63,075 bases of DNA from an uncultured Eubacteriales bacterium (GTDB taxonomy: Bacteria; Bacillota; Clostridia; Oscillospirales; Oscillospiraceae): contig CAUGSS010000012.1 in the NCBI GenBank assembly GCA_959602365.1, forward strand, positions 1 through 63,075. The letters are read 5' to 3'. Positions within the stretch are counted from its first letter, which is position 1. Each line of letters begins with the position of its first letter. Below are positions 18,180 to 27,704 of the stretch, one piece after another. Position numbers and translations under genes: made by a program. The notes under the pieces were generated by a model, which saw only the letters and a program-made list of their open reading frames with translations, did no database searches and had not been told where the DNA came from.

Positions 18180-18743
18180 TCACCGCTCCAGCTGGGCGAG
18201 CAGCTCGTGCAGGGCGCACACCGGCAGCCCCACCACATTGTAATAATCTCCCTGGATCCCCCGGATAAACACACAGGCCCGGCCCTGAATGCCATAGGCC
18301 CCGGCCTTGTCCATGCTCTCGCCGGTGGCCACATAGGCCGCGATCTCCTCCGCCGTCAGGGGGCGGAACTCCACCTGAGTGCACTCCACATGGGTGAACG
18401 CCTGTCCGCCGGACAGCACCGCCATGCCGGTGTAAACCTGGTGGCGGCGGCCGGAGAGGGCGGAGAGCATCTCCCGGGCCTCCTCCTCGTCGGACGGCTT
18501 CCCCAGCACCCGGCCATCCAGGGCCACCACGGTGTCGGCGCCGATGACGGTGGCCTCCGGCCGAAGGGCGGCCACTTCCCGGGCCTTCTGAAGGGCCAGG
18601 CGGGCCACCAGCGCGTCCGGGGCCAGCCCCTCGGGCGCAGTCTCCTCCCCCTGGGCGGGGAGCACTTCAAAATCCTCAATCCCCATCTGTCCCAGCAGCT
18701 CTCTCCGGCGGGGCGAGCCAGAGGCCAGCACCACCGGCCTCAT
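18180..18743 (-). CDS. maf: Maf-family nucleotide pyrophosphatase
   Basis: A 187-residue cytosolic enzyme that hydrolyses non-canonical or modified nucleoside triphosphates (dTTP/UTP type in bacilli). The hallmark start VVLASGSPRRRELL, the catalytic-base segment VIGADTVVALDGRVLGKP and the ending QGDYYNVVGLPV are all present. The ATG at 18743 overlaps the dut stop by four bases (ATGA), giving translational coupling of two house-cleaning nucleotidases. In Firmicutes maf commonly precedes the mreBCD genes, as here. Confidence 0.93.
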   Translation of the reverse strand: MRPVVLASGSPRRRELLGQMGIEDFEVLPAQGEETAPEGLAPDALVARLALQKAREVAALRPEATVIGADTVVALDGRVLGKPSDEEEAREMLSALSGRRHQVYTGMAVLSGGQAFTHVECTQVEFRPLTAEEIAAYVATGESMDKAGAYGIQGRACVFIRGIQGDYYNVVGLPVCALHELLAQLER

Positions 18744-19177
18744 CGCGTTCCAGTGCTGCCGAAGCCGCCCCGGTCCCGGCCGGACAGGTGCTCCACCTCG
18801 GCAAAGGTGATGGCGGGCTGGTGGGCCATAATACGGAACTGACAGATCCGGTCGCCGAACTCGATGACCGTGTCCCGGGTGGCGTAGACCGGCATCTTCC
18901 ACTCGTCCCCGTCGCCGCAGTAGCTCTCGTCAATCACCCCCACCGAGTTGACCTGGAGAATGCCCCAGTTTTTGAAGGTGGAGGACCGGGGGGCCACATG
19001 GGCCTCGTAGCCCCGGGGCAGGGCCATGGCCACCCCCAGGGGGATCAGGGCGAACTGTCCCGCCTTCAGCTCGGTGCGCTGGGCGCAGCGCAGGTCGATC
19101 CAGTCGGATTTTCCGTCGATATAGGTCAGCTTCTCCAGCTCAGGGTGGAAATACTTGATTTGAATGGTCTCGCTCAT
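18740..19177 (-). CDS. dut: dUTP diphosphatase
   Basis: A trimeric dUTPase of 145 residues that converts dUTP to dUMP and diphosphate, keeping uracil out of DNA. The five motifs are visible: SDWIDLRC (I), PRSSTFKNWG (II), VGVIDESYCGDGDEW (III), GDRICQFRI (IV) and the C-terminal Gly-rich arm DRGGFGSTG (V). Length is normal for the family. It overlaps maf by four bases and follows the U32 peptidase gene by 23 bases. Confidence 0.95.
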   Translation of the reverse strand: MSETIQIKYFHPELEKLTYIDGKSDWIDLRCAQRTELKAGQFALIPLGVAMALPRGYEAHVAPRSSTFKNWGILQVNSVGVIDESYCGDGDEWKMPVYATRDTVIEFGDRICQFRIMAHQPAITFAEVEHLSGRDRGGFGSTGTR

Positions 19178-19200
19178 GTCTGTTCTCCCGTATTTTTTCT

Positions 19201-21288
19201 TTATTCTACCTCCCGGTAGTAGAGCCCCCGGGTGTACTCCTCTGATGCTATCCCATTTCCTGTGCGATAGGCGTCGAAAACGCGGACGCAGTCCTCAGGT
19301 TTCTCCAACACGAAGTTCAGCCGCAGGGCCCACAGGCCGCAGCGCTCCAGCTCCTGCCGCCGGTCCGCCAGCCAGAGGGGCACCCCGTTGAAGATCTCAT
19401 TGCGGCACCCCCAGGCCCGCAGCACCGGGAAGCGGGCCTTTTTCCGGTCCAGTATGCCCTGCCGGGCCTCGCAGCCCCGCCTGCACTTGCCGTCCCGGGC
19501 CTTGTAGATACAGTTTTCCGTAATCATCAGGGGCAGGCGGCCGTAGACAATCAATTCGCTGGGCAGGGGCTTCTTCTGATCCCGCACCCGAGAGAGCCGC
19601 TGCTCAAAGGACAGGGCGGCCGACTGCAGCCCCATCTCCCGGTACGCCCCGGCACACTGGCTGTTATAGACCTCCAGGCCGAAATCCCCCCGGGCGGGCA
19701 GTCCCACCCGCTCCGCCAGAGAAATACCGCCCAGGTTGCCCACCAGGACGGACCGGGCCCCGGAGCGCTTCAGCTCCGCCAGCGCCCGCTCCACCTCCGG
19801 CACCTCCCGGTCCCAGAGCACCCGGGGCAGAATGACGGAGGGCTCCACGCCCTGGCCGGCCATGTCCCCGAACCGGTCCCGGACCTTCAGGGCCTCCTCC
19901 AGGGGCAGATAGACCACCGCCGGGCGGCGCGCCAGCAGCGCATCGGTGAGCTGGGATGCGTCATGGAGGGCCACGGTAAACACCGGCGCGCCGGCATTGC
20001 TGCCCTGGTCCCCGTTTTCAGGGACAAAGGGCAGGCTGCGCCGGGCCGGAGGCTGGGCCCGCAGGGCGGTCAGCTCCTCCAGCGCCTCCCGGCGCAGGGC
20101 GTTGAGCTGGGCGGCGGGGGCCATCAGCCCCTCCCCGGCCTCCACCTCCAGGGCGGTGACGGCGTAAGGGGTGCCCCCGGTCTTTTGAATGCGCTCCCGG
20201 GCCTCCTGGGGGGTGGTGGGCCGCATCTTGGCCCGCTGGGGCGCCTCCCCCCGGGCGGTGACCTGCCTGGCTCCGTCGGACAGGGTCAGCGCCATGGCCT
20301 CCCCCTCCCGCAGGGTGAGCGCGCCGGTCAGCGCCACCAGGGGGTGCTCCCGGCCGTAATCCGCCCGGGCGGCGGCGAAGAGCTCCTTGGGCTCCCGCTC
20401 CTCCTGCCGGGTGCCGAACATATGGCGGCCGGTGTCATCCCTGAAATAGCCGTCGGTGAAGCCCTGGCGGGAGAAGGCGGCCCGGAGCTGCTCCAGCTCC
20501 TCCGATGTGGGCTCCCGGCCCTCCCGGAGGGCCCGGGCATAGATGGAGGTGACCACCGCCACATACTCCGGCCGCTTCATCCGCCCCTCGATCTTCAGGC
20601 AGGCCACCCCCAGCTCCTCCAGCTCCCGGAGGTGTTTGGCCAGGGACATATCCTTCAGAGACAGCAAAGGCCGGTCAGCCCTGTCTCCCCAACCGTAATT
20701 CAGCCGGCAGGGCTGGGCGCAAAGCCCCCGGTTGCCGCTGCGGGTGCCGATGACGGAGGAGAAAAAGCACTGACCGGAATAACACATACATTGGGCCCCG
20801 TGGCCGAAGACCTCGATCTCAATGGGGGAATGGGCGCAGATATAGCCGATCTGATCCCGGGACAGCTCCCGGGCCAGCACCGCCCGGGCGCACCCCAGGT
20901 CCGCCGCCCGCTTCACCCCGTCCAGATTCATCAGGCTCATCTGGGTGCTGGCGTGGAGGGGCAGGTCGGGCACAGCGCGGCGCACCGCCTCCAGCACCCC
21001 CAGGTCCTGGACCAGCACCGCGTCCGCCCCCACTTCGGAGGCAAACCGGGCCTCTTCCACCGCCCCGGGCAGCTCTCCGTCGGAGAGCAGGGTATTCAGG
21101 GTGAGGTACACCTTCACCCCCCGGACATGGCAGTAGGCCACCGCCTCAGCCAGGCTCTCCCGGGTGAAATTTTGGGCGCCCCGCCGGGCATTATAGTCTC
21201 CGAACCCCAGGTAGACCGCCCCCGCCCCGCTCTGGACCGCGGCGGTGACCGCCTCCCGGGAGCCGGCGGGGGACAGCAGTTCCATCAT
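19201..21288 (-). CDS. U32-family peptidase/hydroxylase-like protein with DUF3656
   Basis: A 695-residue member of the U32 family. E. coli relatives (RlhA, TrhP) act in hydroxylation of 23S rRNA or tRNA and carry Fe-S clusters, so the peptidase name is historic. The N-terminal barrel starts ELLSPAGSREAVTAAVQSGA and shows the signature IEVFGHGAQCMCYSGQC with NRGLCAQPC. A second Cys set (ENCIYKARDGKCRRGC) lies near residue 580. DUF3656 occupies the middle. It lies six bases after zapA, the classical zapA-U32 neighbourhood of Firmicutes. Either of two adjacent ATG codons may start it. Confidence 0.9.
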   Translation of the reverse strand: MMELLSPAGSREAVTAAVQSGAGAVYLGFGDYNARRGAQNFTRESLAEAVAYCHVRGVKVYLTLNTLLSDGELPGAVEEARFASEVGADAVLVQDLGVLEAVRRAVPDLPLHASTQMSLMNLDGVKRAADLGCARAVLARELSRDQIGYICAHSPIEIEVFGHGAQCMCYSGQCFFSSVIGTRSGNRGLCAQPCRLNYGWGDRADRPLLSLKDMSLAKHLRELEELGVACLKIEGRMKRPEYVAVVTSIYARALREGREPTSEELEQLRAAFSRQGFTDGYFRDDTGRHMFGTRQEEREPKELFAAARADYGREHPLVALTGALTLREGEAMALTLSDGARQVTARGEAPQRAKMRPTTPQEARERIQKTGGTPYAVTALEVEAGEGLMAPAAQLNALRREALEELTALRAQPPARRSLPFVPENGDQGSNAGAPVFTVALHDASQLTDALLARRPAVVYLPLEEALKVRDRFGDMAGQGVEPSVILPRVLWDREVPEVERALAELKRSGARSVLVGNLGGISLAERVGLPARGDFGLEVYNSQCAGAYREMGLQSAALSFEQRLSRVRDQKKPLPSELIVYGRLPLMITENCIYKARDGKCRRGCEARQGILDRKKARFPVLRAWGCRNEIFNGVPLWLADRRQELERCGLWALRLNFVLEKPEDCVRVFDAYRTGNGIASEEYTRGLYYREVE

Positions 21289-21294
21289 ATCGAT

Positions 21295-21612
21295 TTACTT
21301 CTTGCCGCTGCTCAGGCGGAAGATCTCCCGCTTGGCTTCGCTCAGGTCGGCCTTGATCTGGGCGGCCTCATCCAGGGCCTCCTTGAGCTGACGGCGCAGC
21401 CGCTCGCTGGCCTCCATCTCCTTGAAATAGTTGTCGGCGATGTTGGCGGCAGCCAGCACCGCGGCGTCCATGGCGGAGACGCCGGAGGTGCGCATGGTGT
21501 CCTGGATCTGGCCGCTCACATAGCTGGCCACCTTCTCCACATAGGCCTCGCCCTCGTCGGAAATCAGGGTGTACTCACGCTGCGCAATGGTAACGGTGAC
21601 TTTGTTTTTCAT
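21295..21612 (-). CDS. zapA: Cell division protein ZapA
   Basis: A 105-residue FtsZ-associated protein that promotes Z-ring bundling. The N-terminal domain (VTVTIAQREYTLISDEGEAY) and the long C-terminal coiled coil (MEASERLRRQLKEALDEAAQ) match the family. The ATG at 21612 has a GGGAGGTC site; longer in-frame readings upstream have no site. It heads the leftward cluster and has a good promoter 90 bases upstream. Confidence 0.92.
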   Translation of the reverse strand: MKNKVTVTIAQREYTLISDEGEAYVEKVASYVSGQIQDTMRTSGVSAMDAAVLAAANIADNYFKEMEASERLRRQLKEALDEAAQIKADLSEAKREIFRLSSGKK

Positions 21613-21700
21613 CTCATTTGACCTCCCGCGGATGGTAAAATCCCTTCGCTCTTTATCATAGGGCGGATGTATCAGGCGACACCCGCCGATGGATAGATGC

Positions 21701-21729
21701 ATTATAGCATAGATCCCCACATTTGAAAA
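21701..21729 (-). promoter_or_regulatory. Promoter of the zapA cluster
   Basis: TTTTCA (21729-21724), 17-base spacer, TATAAT (21706-21701) with an extended TGC just upstream of the -10. It faces zapA. Confidence 0.65.
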
Positions 21730-21863
21730 TAAATATTATGTGAATTATGGGGAAAAAAGCGGAGGATTGCGACGGCTTCTCCCCCTTGCCAGCGCAAGAA
21801 AATTTTGATATCATATAGTTTGTAATATTATGCGCTTCGGCGCTGAAAAAAGGAAGGAAATCA

Positions 21864-23879
21864 TTGAAATTCGAAGCATTGGGCCTCACACGTCCCATCC
21901 TGGACGCTCTGCAGGAGCAGGGGTATCAGACCCCCACACCGATCCAGGAACAGGCCATCCCCGCTGCGCTGGCGGGGCGGGACGTACTGGGCTGCGCCCG
22001 CACCGGCACAGGCAAGACCTGCGCCTTCGCCGCGCCCATTTTACAGCGCCTTGCCGCCTCCCCCAGGGAGGGGCGGCCCATCCGCGCCCTGATCCTCACC
22101 CCCACCCGGGAGCTGGCCATCCAGATCCAGGAGTGCTTTGAGGCCTACGGCGCCCATCTGGCCCTCAGGAGCGTCGTCATCTTCGGCGGCGTGGGCCAGA
22201 ACCCCCAGGTGGAGGCCATCCAGGCCGGCTGCGACATCCTGGTGGCCACCCCGGGCCGGCTGGAGGACCTGCACAACCAGGGCTTCATCGACGTGAGCCA
22301 GCTGGAAATCTTCGTGCTGGACGAGGCCGACCGGATGCTGGACATGGGCTTCATCCACGACGTGAAGAAGATCCTGACCTGGCTGCCCCGGAAGAAGCAG
22401 ACCCTGTTCTTCTCCGCCACCATGCCCCGCGAGATCTCCCAGCTGGTGGACTCCCTGCTCCACGACCCGGTGAAGATCGCCGTGGACCCGGTGTCCTCCC
22501 CGGTGGAGGTCATCGACCAGAGCGTCTACCTGGTGGACAAGGGCAACAAGAGCAAGCTGCTGGTGCAGCTGCTGGAGGAGAAGCGCATCCCATCCGCCCT
22601 GGTCTTCACCCGCACCAAGCACGGGGCCAACCGGGTGGCCCAGGACCTGACAAGGGCCAAAATCTCCGCCGCCGCCATCCACGGCAACAAGAGCCAGACC
22701 GCCCGCCAGGCCGCCCTGGCCGGCTTCAAGGACGGCTCGGTCCGGGTGCTGGTGGCCACCGACATCGCCGCCCGGGGGCTGGACATCGAGGATCTGGGGT
22801 GCGTGTTCAACTACAACCTGCCCGAGGTGCCCGAGACCTACGTCCACCGCATCGGCCGCACCGGCCGTGCGGGCAAGGACGGCATCGCCATCTCCTTCTG
22901 CGACTACGGGGAGAAGCCCCTGCTCCGGGACATCGAAAAGCTCATCGGCAAGTCCATCCCGGTGGTGGAGGATCACCCCTTCCCCATGCAGGTCTTTGAG
23001 GCCCCGGTGAAGGACAAGCACGGCCGGGTGGTCAACCCGGAGGACGCCGAGGCCCGCAAAGCGGCCAAAGCCCGAAAGGCCGCGGGCCAGAAGGGCCAGC
23101 CCGGCGGGGAACCGCTTCCGGGAAAACCGGGAAAGCAGGAAAAACAGGGCAAGCAGGAACGTCAGACGGGCAAGGGGGACCAGAAGAGACCCGCAGCGGT
23201 CCAGCCCGCCCCGACGGCGGAGGAGAGCGCACCCTCGGACATCAAGCTGCCCGGGCAGCGCACTTACAAGCGCCCGGTGCGCAAGCCCATGTCCGCCCTG
23301 GACGAGATCGCCCCGGCCCTGCCCCCGGAGGAAATGCCCCAGCCCAAGTACGGGGCCAAGCGCACCGGACACCTGCGCAACACCTTCTTCACGCCAGAGG
23401 AGCAGAAAGCTTACGGCGGCGAACCGGAACCCCTGATGGACGCCACCGCCCGGCTCTTCGCCTCCCGCAAGCCCATCCCCGAGCGCTATCAGGAGCCGGG
23501 CTACCGGGCCCCGGGCCAGGAGGGCCAGGGCAGGAAGAAGGGCAAAAAGAGCGGACAGACTTCCGCCGCCCAGGGCAGCCAGAGCGGAAAGGGCGCCGCT
23601 GCCAAGGCGGAGCAGTCCGCCCAGGGACAGAACGCCTCCGCCCAGGGCGCCAAGAAGAAAAAGAAGAAGAAAAAATCCTCCGCCGCCTCCGCCAAGCCCC
23701 AGCCCCAGAATCAGGGCACTCCGGCGGCTCAGGCCAGGCTGCTCAAACCCACCAAGCAGAAGCGGCGGCGCCACGACCGGCCGCCCATGCAGCAGCGCTC
23801 CATCTACGGCGTCCACAAAAAGGACTCCACCGAGCAAAAGGGTTCGCTGATGAAGCCCTATTACCTCTCCGACGACTGA
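21864..23879 (+). CDS. DEAD-box RNA helicase (RhlE/DeaD type) with long basic tail
   Basis: An ATP-dependent RNA helicase of 671 residues, probably acting in ribosome assembly or mRNA turnover. The core has the Q motif (TPTPIQEQAIP), motif I ARTGTGKT (about residue 45), II VLDEADRMLD (151), III FFSATMP (182) and VI HRIGRTGRAG (327). After about residue 395 comes a 275-residue tail rich in Lys/Gln/Gly/Ala, including a run of eight Lys, typical of RNA-contacting disordered extensions. The start is TTG at 21864 behind AGGAAGGAAA. It is divergent from the zapA cluster and not obviously coupled to lspA. Confidence 0.93.
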   Translation: MKFEALGLTRPILDALQEQGYQTPTPIQEQAIPAALAGRDVLGCARTGTGKTCAFAAPILQRLAASPREGRPIRALILTPTRELAIQIQECFEAYGAHLALRSVVIFGGVGQNPQVEAIQAGCDILVATPGRLEDLHNQGFIDVSQLEIFVLDEADRMLDMGFIHDVKKILTWLPRKKQTLFFSATMPREISQLVDSLLHDPVKIAVDPVSSPVEVIDQSVYLVDKGNKSKLLVQLLEEKRIPSALVFTRTKHGANRVAQDLTRAKISAAAIHGNKSQTARQAALAGFKDGSVRVLVATDIAARGLDIEDLGCVFNYNLPEVPETYVHRIGRTGRAGKDGIAISFCDYGEKPLLRDIEKLIGKSIPVVEDHPFPMQVFEAPVKDKHGRVVNPEDAEARKAAKARKAAGQKGQPGGEPLPGKPGKQEKQGKQERQTGKGDQKRPAAVQPAPTAEESAPSDIKLPGQRTYKRPVRKPMSALDEIAPALPPEEMPQPKYGAKRTGHLRNTFFTPEEQKAYGGEPEPLMDATARLFASRKPIPERYQEPGYRAPGQEGQGRKKGKKSGQTSAAQGSQSGKGAAAKAEQSAQGQNASAQGAKKKKKKKKSSAASAKPQPQNQGTPAAQARLLKPTKQKRRRHDRPPMQQRSIYGVHKKDSTEQKGSLMKPYYLSDD

Positions 23880-24137
23880 CCGTCTCCGGCGGCCGCCCCT
23901 GCCATTCCCCGCCTTCCGTCCCCCCGCCTGTTCTGTCTTCTGACCCTAGTGAGGACTCCAGCGCCCGCCGCCCGGCATGACCGGGGACGGGCGTGTCCCA
24001 AGGAGACGGGAGGTCCGGGCTGAAAAGGCGCCCTCCCGGAGAGGACCGGAAGGGGCTTGTCCCAAGGCGTCAGTCCCTGGCCGGGCGCCGTGTCCGGGGA
24101 CTGGATGCCATCAACCCTGAAAGAGGAACATCTGCCT
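23880..24137. other. GC-rich spacer with two stem-loops upstream of lspA
   Basis: No gene is seen in these 258 bases. Two hairpins stand out: CGGGAGG/CCTCCCG near 24008-24045 and CAGTCCC/GGGACTG near 24068-24104. The motif GTCCCAAGG occurs twice. A structured leader for lspA is possible; no known RNA family was recognised. Confidence 0.4.
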
Positions 24138-24644
24138 ATGCGAAAGAAACTTCCCCTGTTCCTAGCCGCCGCCGCGCTGGTGGCGGTGGACCAGATCATC
24201 AAAGTCCTGACCCGCGCGCTGATCCCCCTGGGGGAGCGGATCACCCTCATCCCAGGCGTGGTGGGGCTGACCTATGTGCAGAACACCGGAGCCGCTTTCT
24301 CCTCCTTTACCGGAGGCGCCCGGCTGCTCGCCCTGCTCTCCTTGGCCATGACCGTGCTGCTGGGGGTGGCCATCGCCAAAAACTGGCTCAAGCACCCCTT
24401 CGCCCAGTGGTCCATGGCGGTGATTATGGCCGGGGCCTTCGGCAACTTCATTGACCGGGCCTTTCTGGGCTATGTCACCGACATGGTGGACACCCTGTTC
24501 ATGACCTTCGCCGTCTACAACTTCGCAGACATCTGCGTGGTGCTGGGGGTCATCGCCCTGGCGGTCTACGTCATCTTCTTCTACGAGAAATACGAGGGCA
24601 AAAAAGCCCCGAACACCGATGCCCCGGCTGACTCTGCGGGCTGA
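24138..24644 (+). CDS. lspA: Signal peptidase II (prolipoprotein signal peptidase)
   Basis: A 168-residue inner-membrane aspartyl protease that removes signal peptides from lipid-modified prolipoproteins, needed for the several lipoproteins encoded in this window. Four membrane helices are visible. Conserved motifs are VDQIIK near the start, QNTGAAFS, and the two catalytic Asp in GNFIDRAF and VYNFADICVVLG. The ATG at 24138 has AGAGGAA upstream. Its 3' end overlaps the pseudouridine synthase start by 26 bases, the usual lspA-rluD arrangement in Firmicutes. Confidence 0.95.
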   Translation: MRKKLPLFLAAAALVAVDQIIKVLTRALIPLGERITLIPGVVGLTYVQNTGAAFSSFTGGARLLALLSLAMTVLLGVAIAKNWLKHPFAQWSMAVIMAGAFGNFIDRAFLGYVTDMVDTLFMTFAVYNFADICVVLGVIALAVYVIFFYEKYEGKKAPNTDAPADSAG

Positions 24645-25533
24645 CCGGAGCGGGGAGCGGGCCGACCAGCTGCTCGCCCGCCAGATCGAGGGATTGACCC
24701 GCTCCGCCGCCCAGCGCCTGCTGGAGCAGGGACGGGTGTCCTGCCGGGGTGCCGTCCTGAAGAAAAACGGGCGGCCGGAAGCCGGGGATGAGCTGACGGT
24801 GGAGCTGCCCGAGCCGGAACCGGCGGACGTGCTCCCCCAGGACATCCCCCTGGACGTGGTCTATGAGGACGCGGACGTGATCGTGGTCAACAAGCCGGTG
24901 GGCCTGGTGGTCCACCCGGCCCCGGGCCATCCGGACGGCACCCTGGTCAACGCCCTGCTCTACCACTGCGGGGACAGCCTGTCCGGCATCAACGGCGAGC
25001 TGCGCCCGGGCATCGTCCACCGGATCGACCGGGACACCTCCGGACTCATCATCGCGGCGAAGAACGACGCCGCCCACCTCTCCCTGGCCGCCCAGCTGGA
25101 AGACCACACCCTCTCCCGGGTCTACGAGTGCCTGGCCCAGGGCAACCTGCGGGAGGACGAGGGCACCATTGACGCCCCCATCGGCCGCAGCCCCAAGGAC
25201 CGCAAGAAGATGGCGGTGGTGGCCGGAGGCCGCCGGGCGGTGACCCACTACCGGGTGCTGGGCCGCTACAGCGGCTGCACCCACGCCCAGTGCCGGCTGG
25301 AGACCGGCCGCACCCACCAGATCCGGGTCCACATGGCCTACACCGGCCACCCCCTGCTGGGGGACACGGTCTACGGCGGCCGGGCGGTGAAGGGGCTGGC
25401 CGGCCAGTGCCTCCACGCCCGCCGGCTGACCTTTGTCCACCCCCGCACCGGAGTGCCCATCACCGTGGAATGCCCGCTGCCCGACTGGTTTACCGCCGTA
25501 CTGAACAAATTGGAAAGGGGCCAAACGCTATGA
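24619..25533 (+). CDS. RluD-family 23S rRNA/tRNA pseudouridine synthase
   Basis: A 304-residue enzyme isomerising uridine to pseudouridine in RNA. An N-terminal S4 RNA-binding domain (ADQLLARQIEGLTRSAAQRL, residues 14-33) precedes the catalytic domain with HRIDRDTSGL (catalytic Asp) and LETGRTHQIRVHMA. The start lies inside lspA and the stop overlaps the next start (ATGA), so lspA, this gene and the oxidoreductase form one translationally coupled unit. The exact target uridine cannot be read from sequence. Confidence 0.93.
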   Translation: MPRLTLRADRSGERADQLLARQIEGLTRSAAQRLLEQGRVSCRGAVLKKNGRPEAGDELTVELPEPEPADVLPQDIPLDVVYEDADVIVVNKPVGLVVHPAPGHPDGTLVNALLYHCGDSLSGINGELRPGIVHRIDRDTSGLIIAAKNDAAHLSLAAQLEDHTLSRVYECLAQGNLREDEGTIDAPIGRSPKDRKKMAVVAGGRRAVTHYRVLGRYSGCTHAQCRLETGRTHQIRVHMAYTGHPLLGDTVYGGRAVKGLAGQCLHARRLTFVHPRTGVPITVECPLPDWFTAVLNKLERGQTL

Positions 25534-27566
25534 CCAAAGCGACTGAACCATATCCCCGGCTGTTCTCCCCCATTGAGATCAAGCCCGGGTTCACCCTGAA
25601 AAACCGCATCTTCATGCCCGCCCTCCAGAGCGGATTCTCCGAGGACGGCAGCGTCAACCGCCGCTTCACCGAATACTACAAGGCCCGGGCCAGAGGCGGC
25701 GCGGGCCTGCTGATCATCGGGGCCTGCCGGTTCGAGTCCACCGGGGCCAAGCCCAACGTGATGCGGCTGGCCGGGGACGAGGACATCCCCATGTGGCAGG
25801 CCTTCAATGAGGAGATCCACGCCGCGGGGCCGGGGGTGAAGACCGCCCTCCAGCTCTTCCACGCCGGGCGCTATGTGGCCAACGGGGCCAGCGCCGGGGG
25901 CGGGGACGCCCTGGCCCCCTCGGCGGTCTACTCCTCCTACTCCCACGACACCCCCCGGCCCATCACGGTGGAGGAGATTCACCGCCTGATCGCCGACTGG
26001 GCCGCCGGGGCGGTCCGGGCCCAGCGGGCGGGCTTTGACGCGGTGGAGATCATCGGCTCCGCCGGCTACCTGATCTCCCAGTTCCTCTCCCCGGTGACCA
26101 ACCTGCGCACCGACGAGTACGGGGGCTCGGCGGAAAACCGCCGCCGCTTCCCCCTGGAGGTCATCCGGGCGGTCCGGGCGGCGGTGGGGCTGGAGTATCC
26201 GGTCATCCTGCGCCTCAGCGGCAAGGACTTCATCCCCGGCTCCAACGGCCTGGAGGAGGCCGCCGCCTTCGCCCGGGAGGCGGAGGCGGCCGGGATCGAC
26301 CTGCTCAACGTCACCGGCGGCTGGCACGAGACCACCGTGCCCCAGCTCCCGGGGGATCTGCCCCGGGGCGGGCTGAGCTATCTGGCTGCCGGGATCAAGG
26401 GGGCGGTCCACATCCCGGTGACCGCCTGCAACCGCATCAACTCCCCCGCCGTGGCCGAGGAGATCCTGGCCCGGGAGGACGCGGACCTGATCGGCATGGG
26501 CCGGGCCCTGCTGGCCGACCCGGAGCTGCCCAACAAGGCCCGGGAGGGCCGCACCGCGGAGATCCGGCCCTGTGTGGCCTGCAACCAGGGCTGCCTGGTG
26601 GGAGCCTTCTTCGACCGGCCTATCTGCTGCCTGACCAACGGCCTGGCGGGCCGGGAGGCCGAACTGGCGCCCCAGCCCGTCCTCCGGCCCGAGCCGGTGC
26701 TGGTGGCCGGGGGCGGCCCCGCCGGCTGCGCGTGCGCCATCACCCTGGCCCGCCGGGGCTATTCCGTCACCCTGTGGGAGGCCTCCGGCAGGCTGGGAGG
26801 CCAGCTCAACCTGGCCGCCGCCTGCCCCGCCAAGGGGGAGTTCCGCTGTCTGATCCGCTATTACCAGGCGGAGCTGGCCCAGCTGGGCGTCCAGGTCCAG
26901 TACAACACCACCGCCACCCCCGAGGCAATTCAGGCCGCCGGGTTCCGGCGGGTGGTGGTGGCCGTGGGGGGCGCGGCCAACCCCATGCCCTTTGAAAACG
27001 CCGTCACCGCCGAGGACATCCTCACCGGGGCCGTCATCCCCGGCAAGCATGTGGTGGTGGTGGGCGGCTCCTTCAAGGGGGTGGAGACCGCCCGGTACAT
27101 CGCCCGGGCCTCCTCCATGAGCCCCGAGGCGCTGTTCTTCCTGATCACCCAGAAGGCCGAGACCCCGGAGAAGGCCGCCGAAATGGCCGATTCCTGCCGC
27201 CGGGAGATCACCCTGGTGGAGCAGGGCAGGAAGATCGGCCTGGGCTACGAGCCCGGAGTGGCCTGGACCGTGCTCCAGGAGCTGCGGCGGCTCCACGTCC
27301 GCACCGAGAAGCTGACCCATCTCACCGACCGCCGGGCCGTAGACGGCACCGTGGTGCTGGAACGCCAGGGCCAGGACGGGACGGTGACCACCCGGGCCAT
27401 CCCCTGCGACACCCTGGTCTGCGCCGTGGGCGTCCACCCGGACGAGGGCCTGACCCAGTCCCTGACGGAGCGTGGCATCGAGGCGGTCAGCCTGGGCAAC
27501 TGCGCCAGGCTGGGCCGGGCCATCGGCGCCATCTCCGCCGCCACCGAGCTGGGCTGCATCTTCTGA
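25530..27566 (+). CDS. Old-yellow-enzyme-family NADH:flavin oxidoreductase with FAD/NAD domain (678 aa)
   Basis: The architecture is that of 2,4-dienoyl-CoA reductase, 2-enoate reductase and the bile-acid enzymes BaiCD/BaiH: an N-terminal FMN TIM barrel (LFSPIEIKPGFTLKNRIFMP), a 4Fe-4S motif CVACNQGC near residue 347, then an FAD-binding domain (VLVAGGGPAGCACAITLARR, about 391) and an NAD-binding part (VVVVGGSFKGVETARY, about 508). Such enzymes reduce carbon-carbon double bonds of enoates. It overlaps the pseudouridine synthase by four bases and is followed by an SDR gene with its own promoter. The substrate is unknown. Confidence 0.9.
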   Translation: MTKATEPYPRLFSPIEIKPGFTLKNRIFMPALQSGFSEDGSVNRRFTEYYKARARGGAGLLIIGACRFESTGAKPNVMRLAGDEDIPMWQAFNEEIHAAGPGVKTALQLFHAGRYVANGASAGGGDALAPSAVYSSYSHDTPRPITVEEIHRLIADWAAGAVRAQRAGFDAVEIIGSAGYLISQFLSPVTNLRTDEYGGSAENRRRFPLEVIRAVRAAVGLEYPVILRLSGKDFIPGSNGLEEAAAFAREAEAAGIDLLNVTGGWHETTVPQLPGDLPRGGLSYLAAGIKGAVHIPVTACNRINSPAVAEEILAREDADLIGMGRALLADPELPNKAREGRTAEIRPCVACNQGCLVGAFFDRPICCLTNGLAGREAELAPQPVLRPEPVLVAGGGPAGCACAITLARRGYSVTLWEASGRLGGQLNLAAACPAKGEFRCLIRYYQAELAQLGVQVQYNTTATPEAIQAAGFRRVVVAVGGAANPMPFENAVTAEDILTGAVIPGKHVVVVGGSFKGVETARYIARASSMSPEALFFLITQKAETPEKAAEMADSCRREITLVEQGRKIGLGYEPGVAWTVLQELRRLHVRTEKLTHLTDRRAVDGTVVLERQGQDGTVTTRAIPCDTLVCAVGVHPDEGLTQSLTERGIEAVSLGNCARLGRAIGAISAATELGCIF

Positions 27567-27617
27567 GCCCGGGCAGCTTATGCGCCTCAGGTTATAACGC
27601 AGCGTGAAAATAAGTAT

Positions 27618-27645
27618 TTTACATTTCTGCCCAGTCTGGTATGAT
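27618..27645 (+). promoter_or_regulatory. Promoter of the SDR gene
   Basis: TTTACA (27618-27623), 16-base spacer, TATGAT (27640-27645), about 60 bases upstream of the SDR start. Confidence 0.6.
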
Positions 27646-27704
27646 AAATCATAGGATGTTATACCCATTTCCCATGAGACACGCAAGAAAGGATGGATCA
27701 AATC

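Noticed and set aside
23950..24120. RNase P RNA-like string GTCCGGGCT
   Set aside because: The interval is too short and lacks the other universally conserved RNase P RNA blocks.
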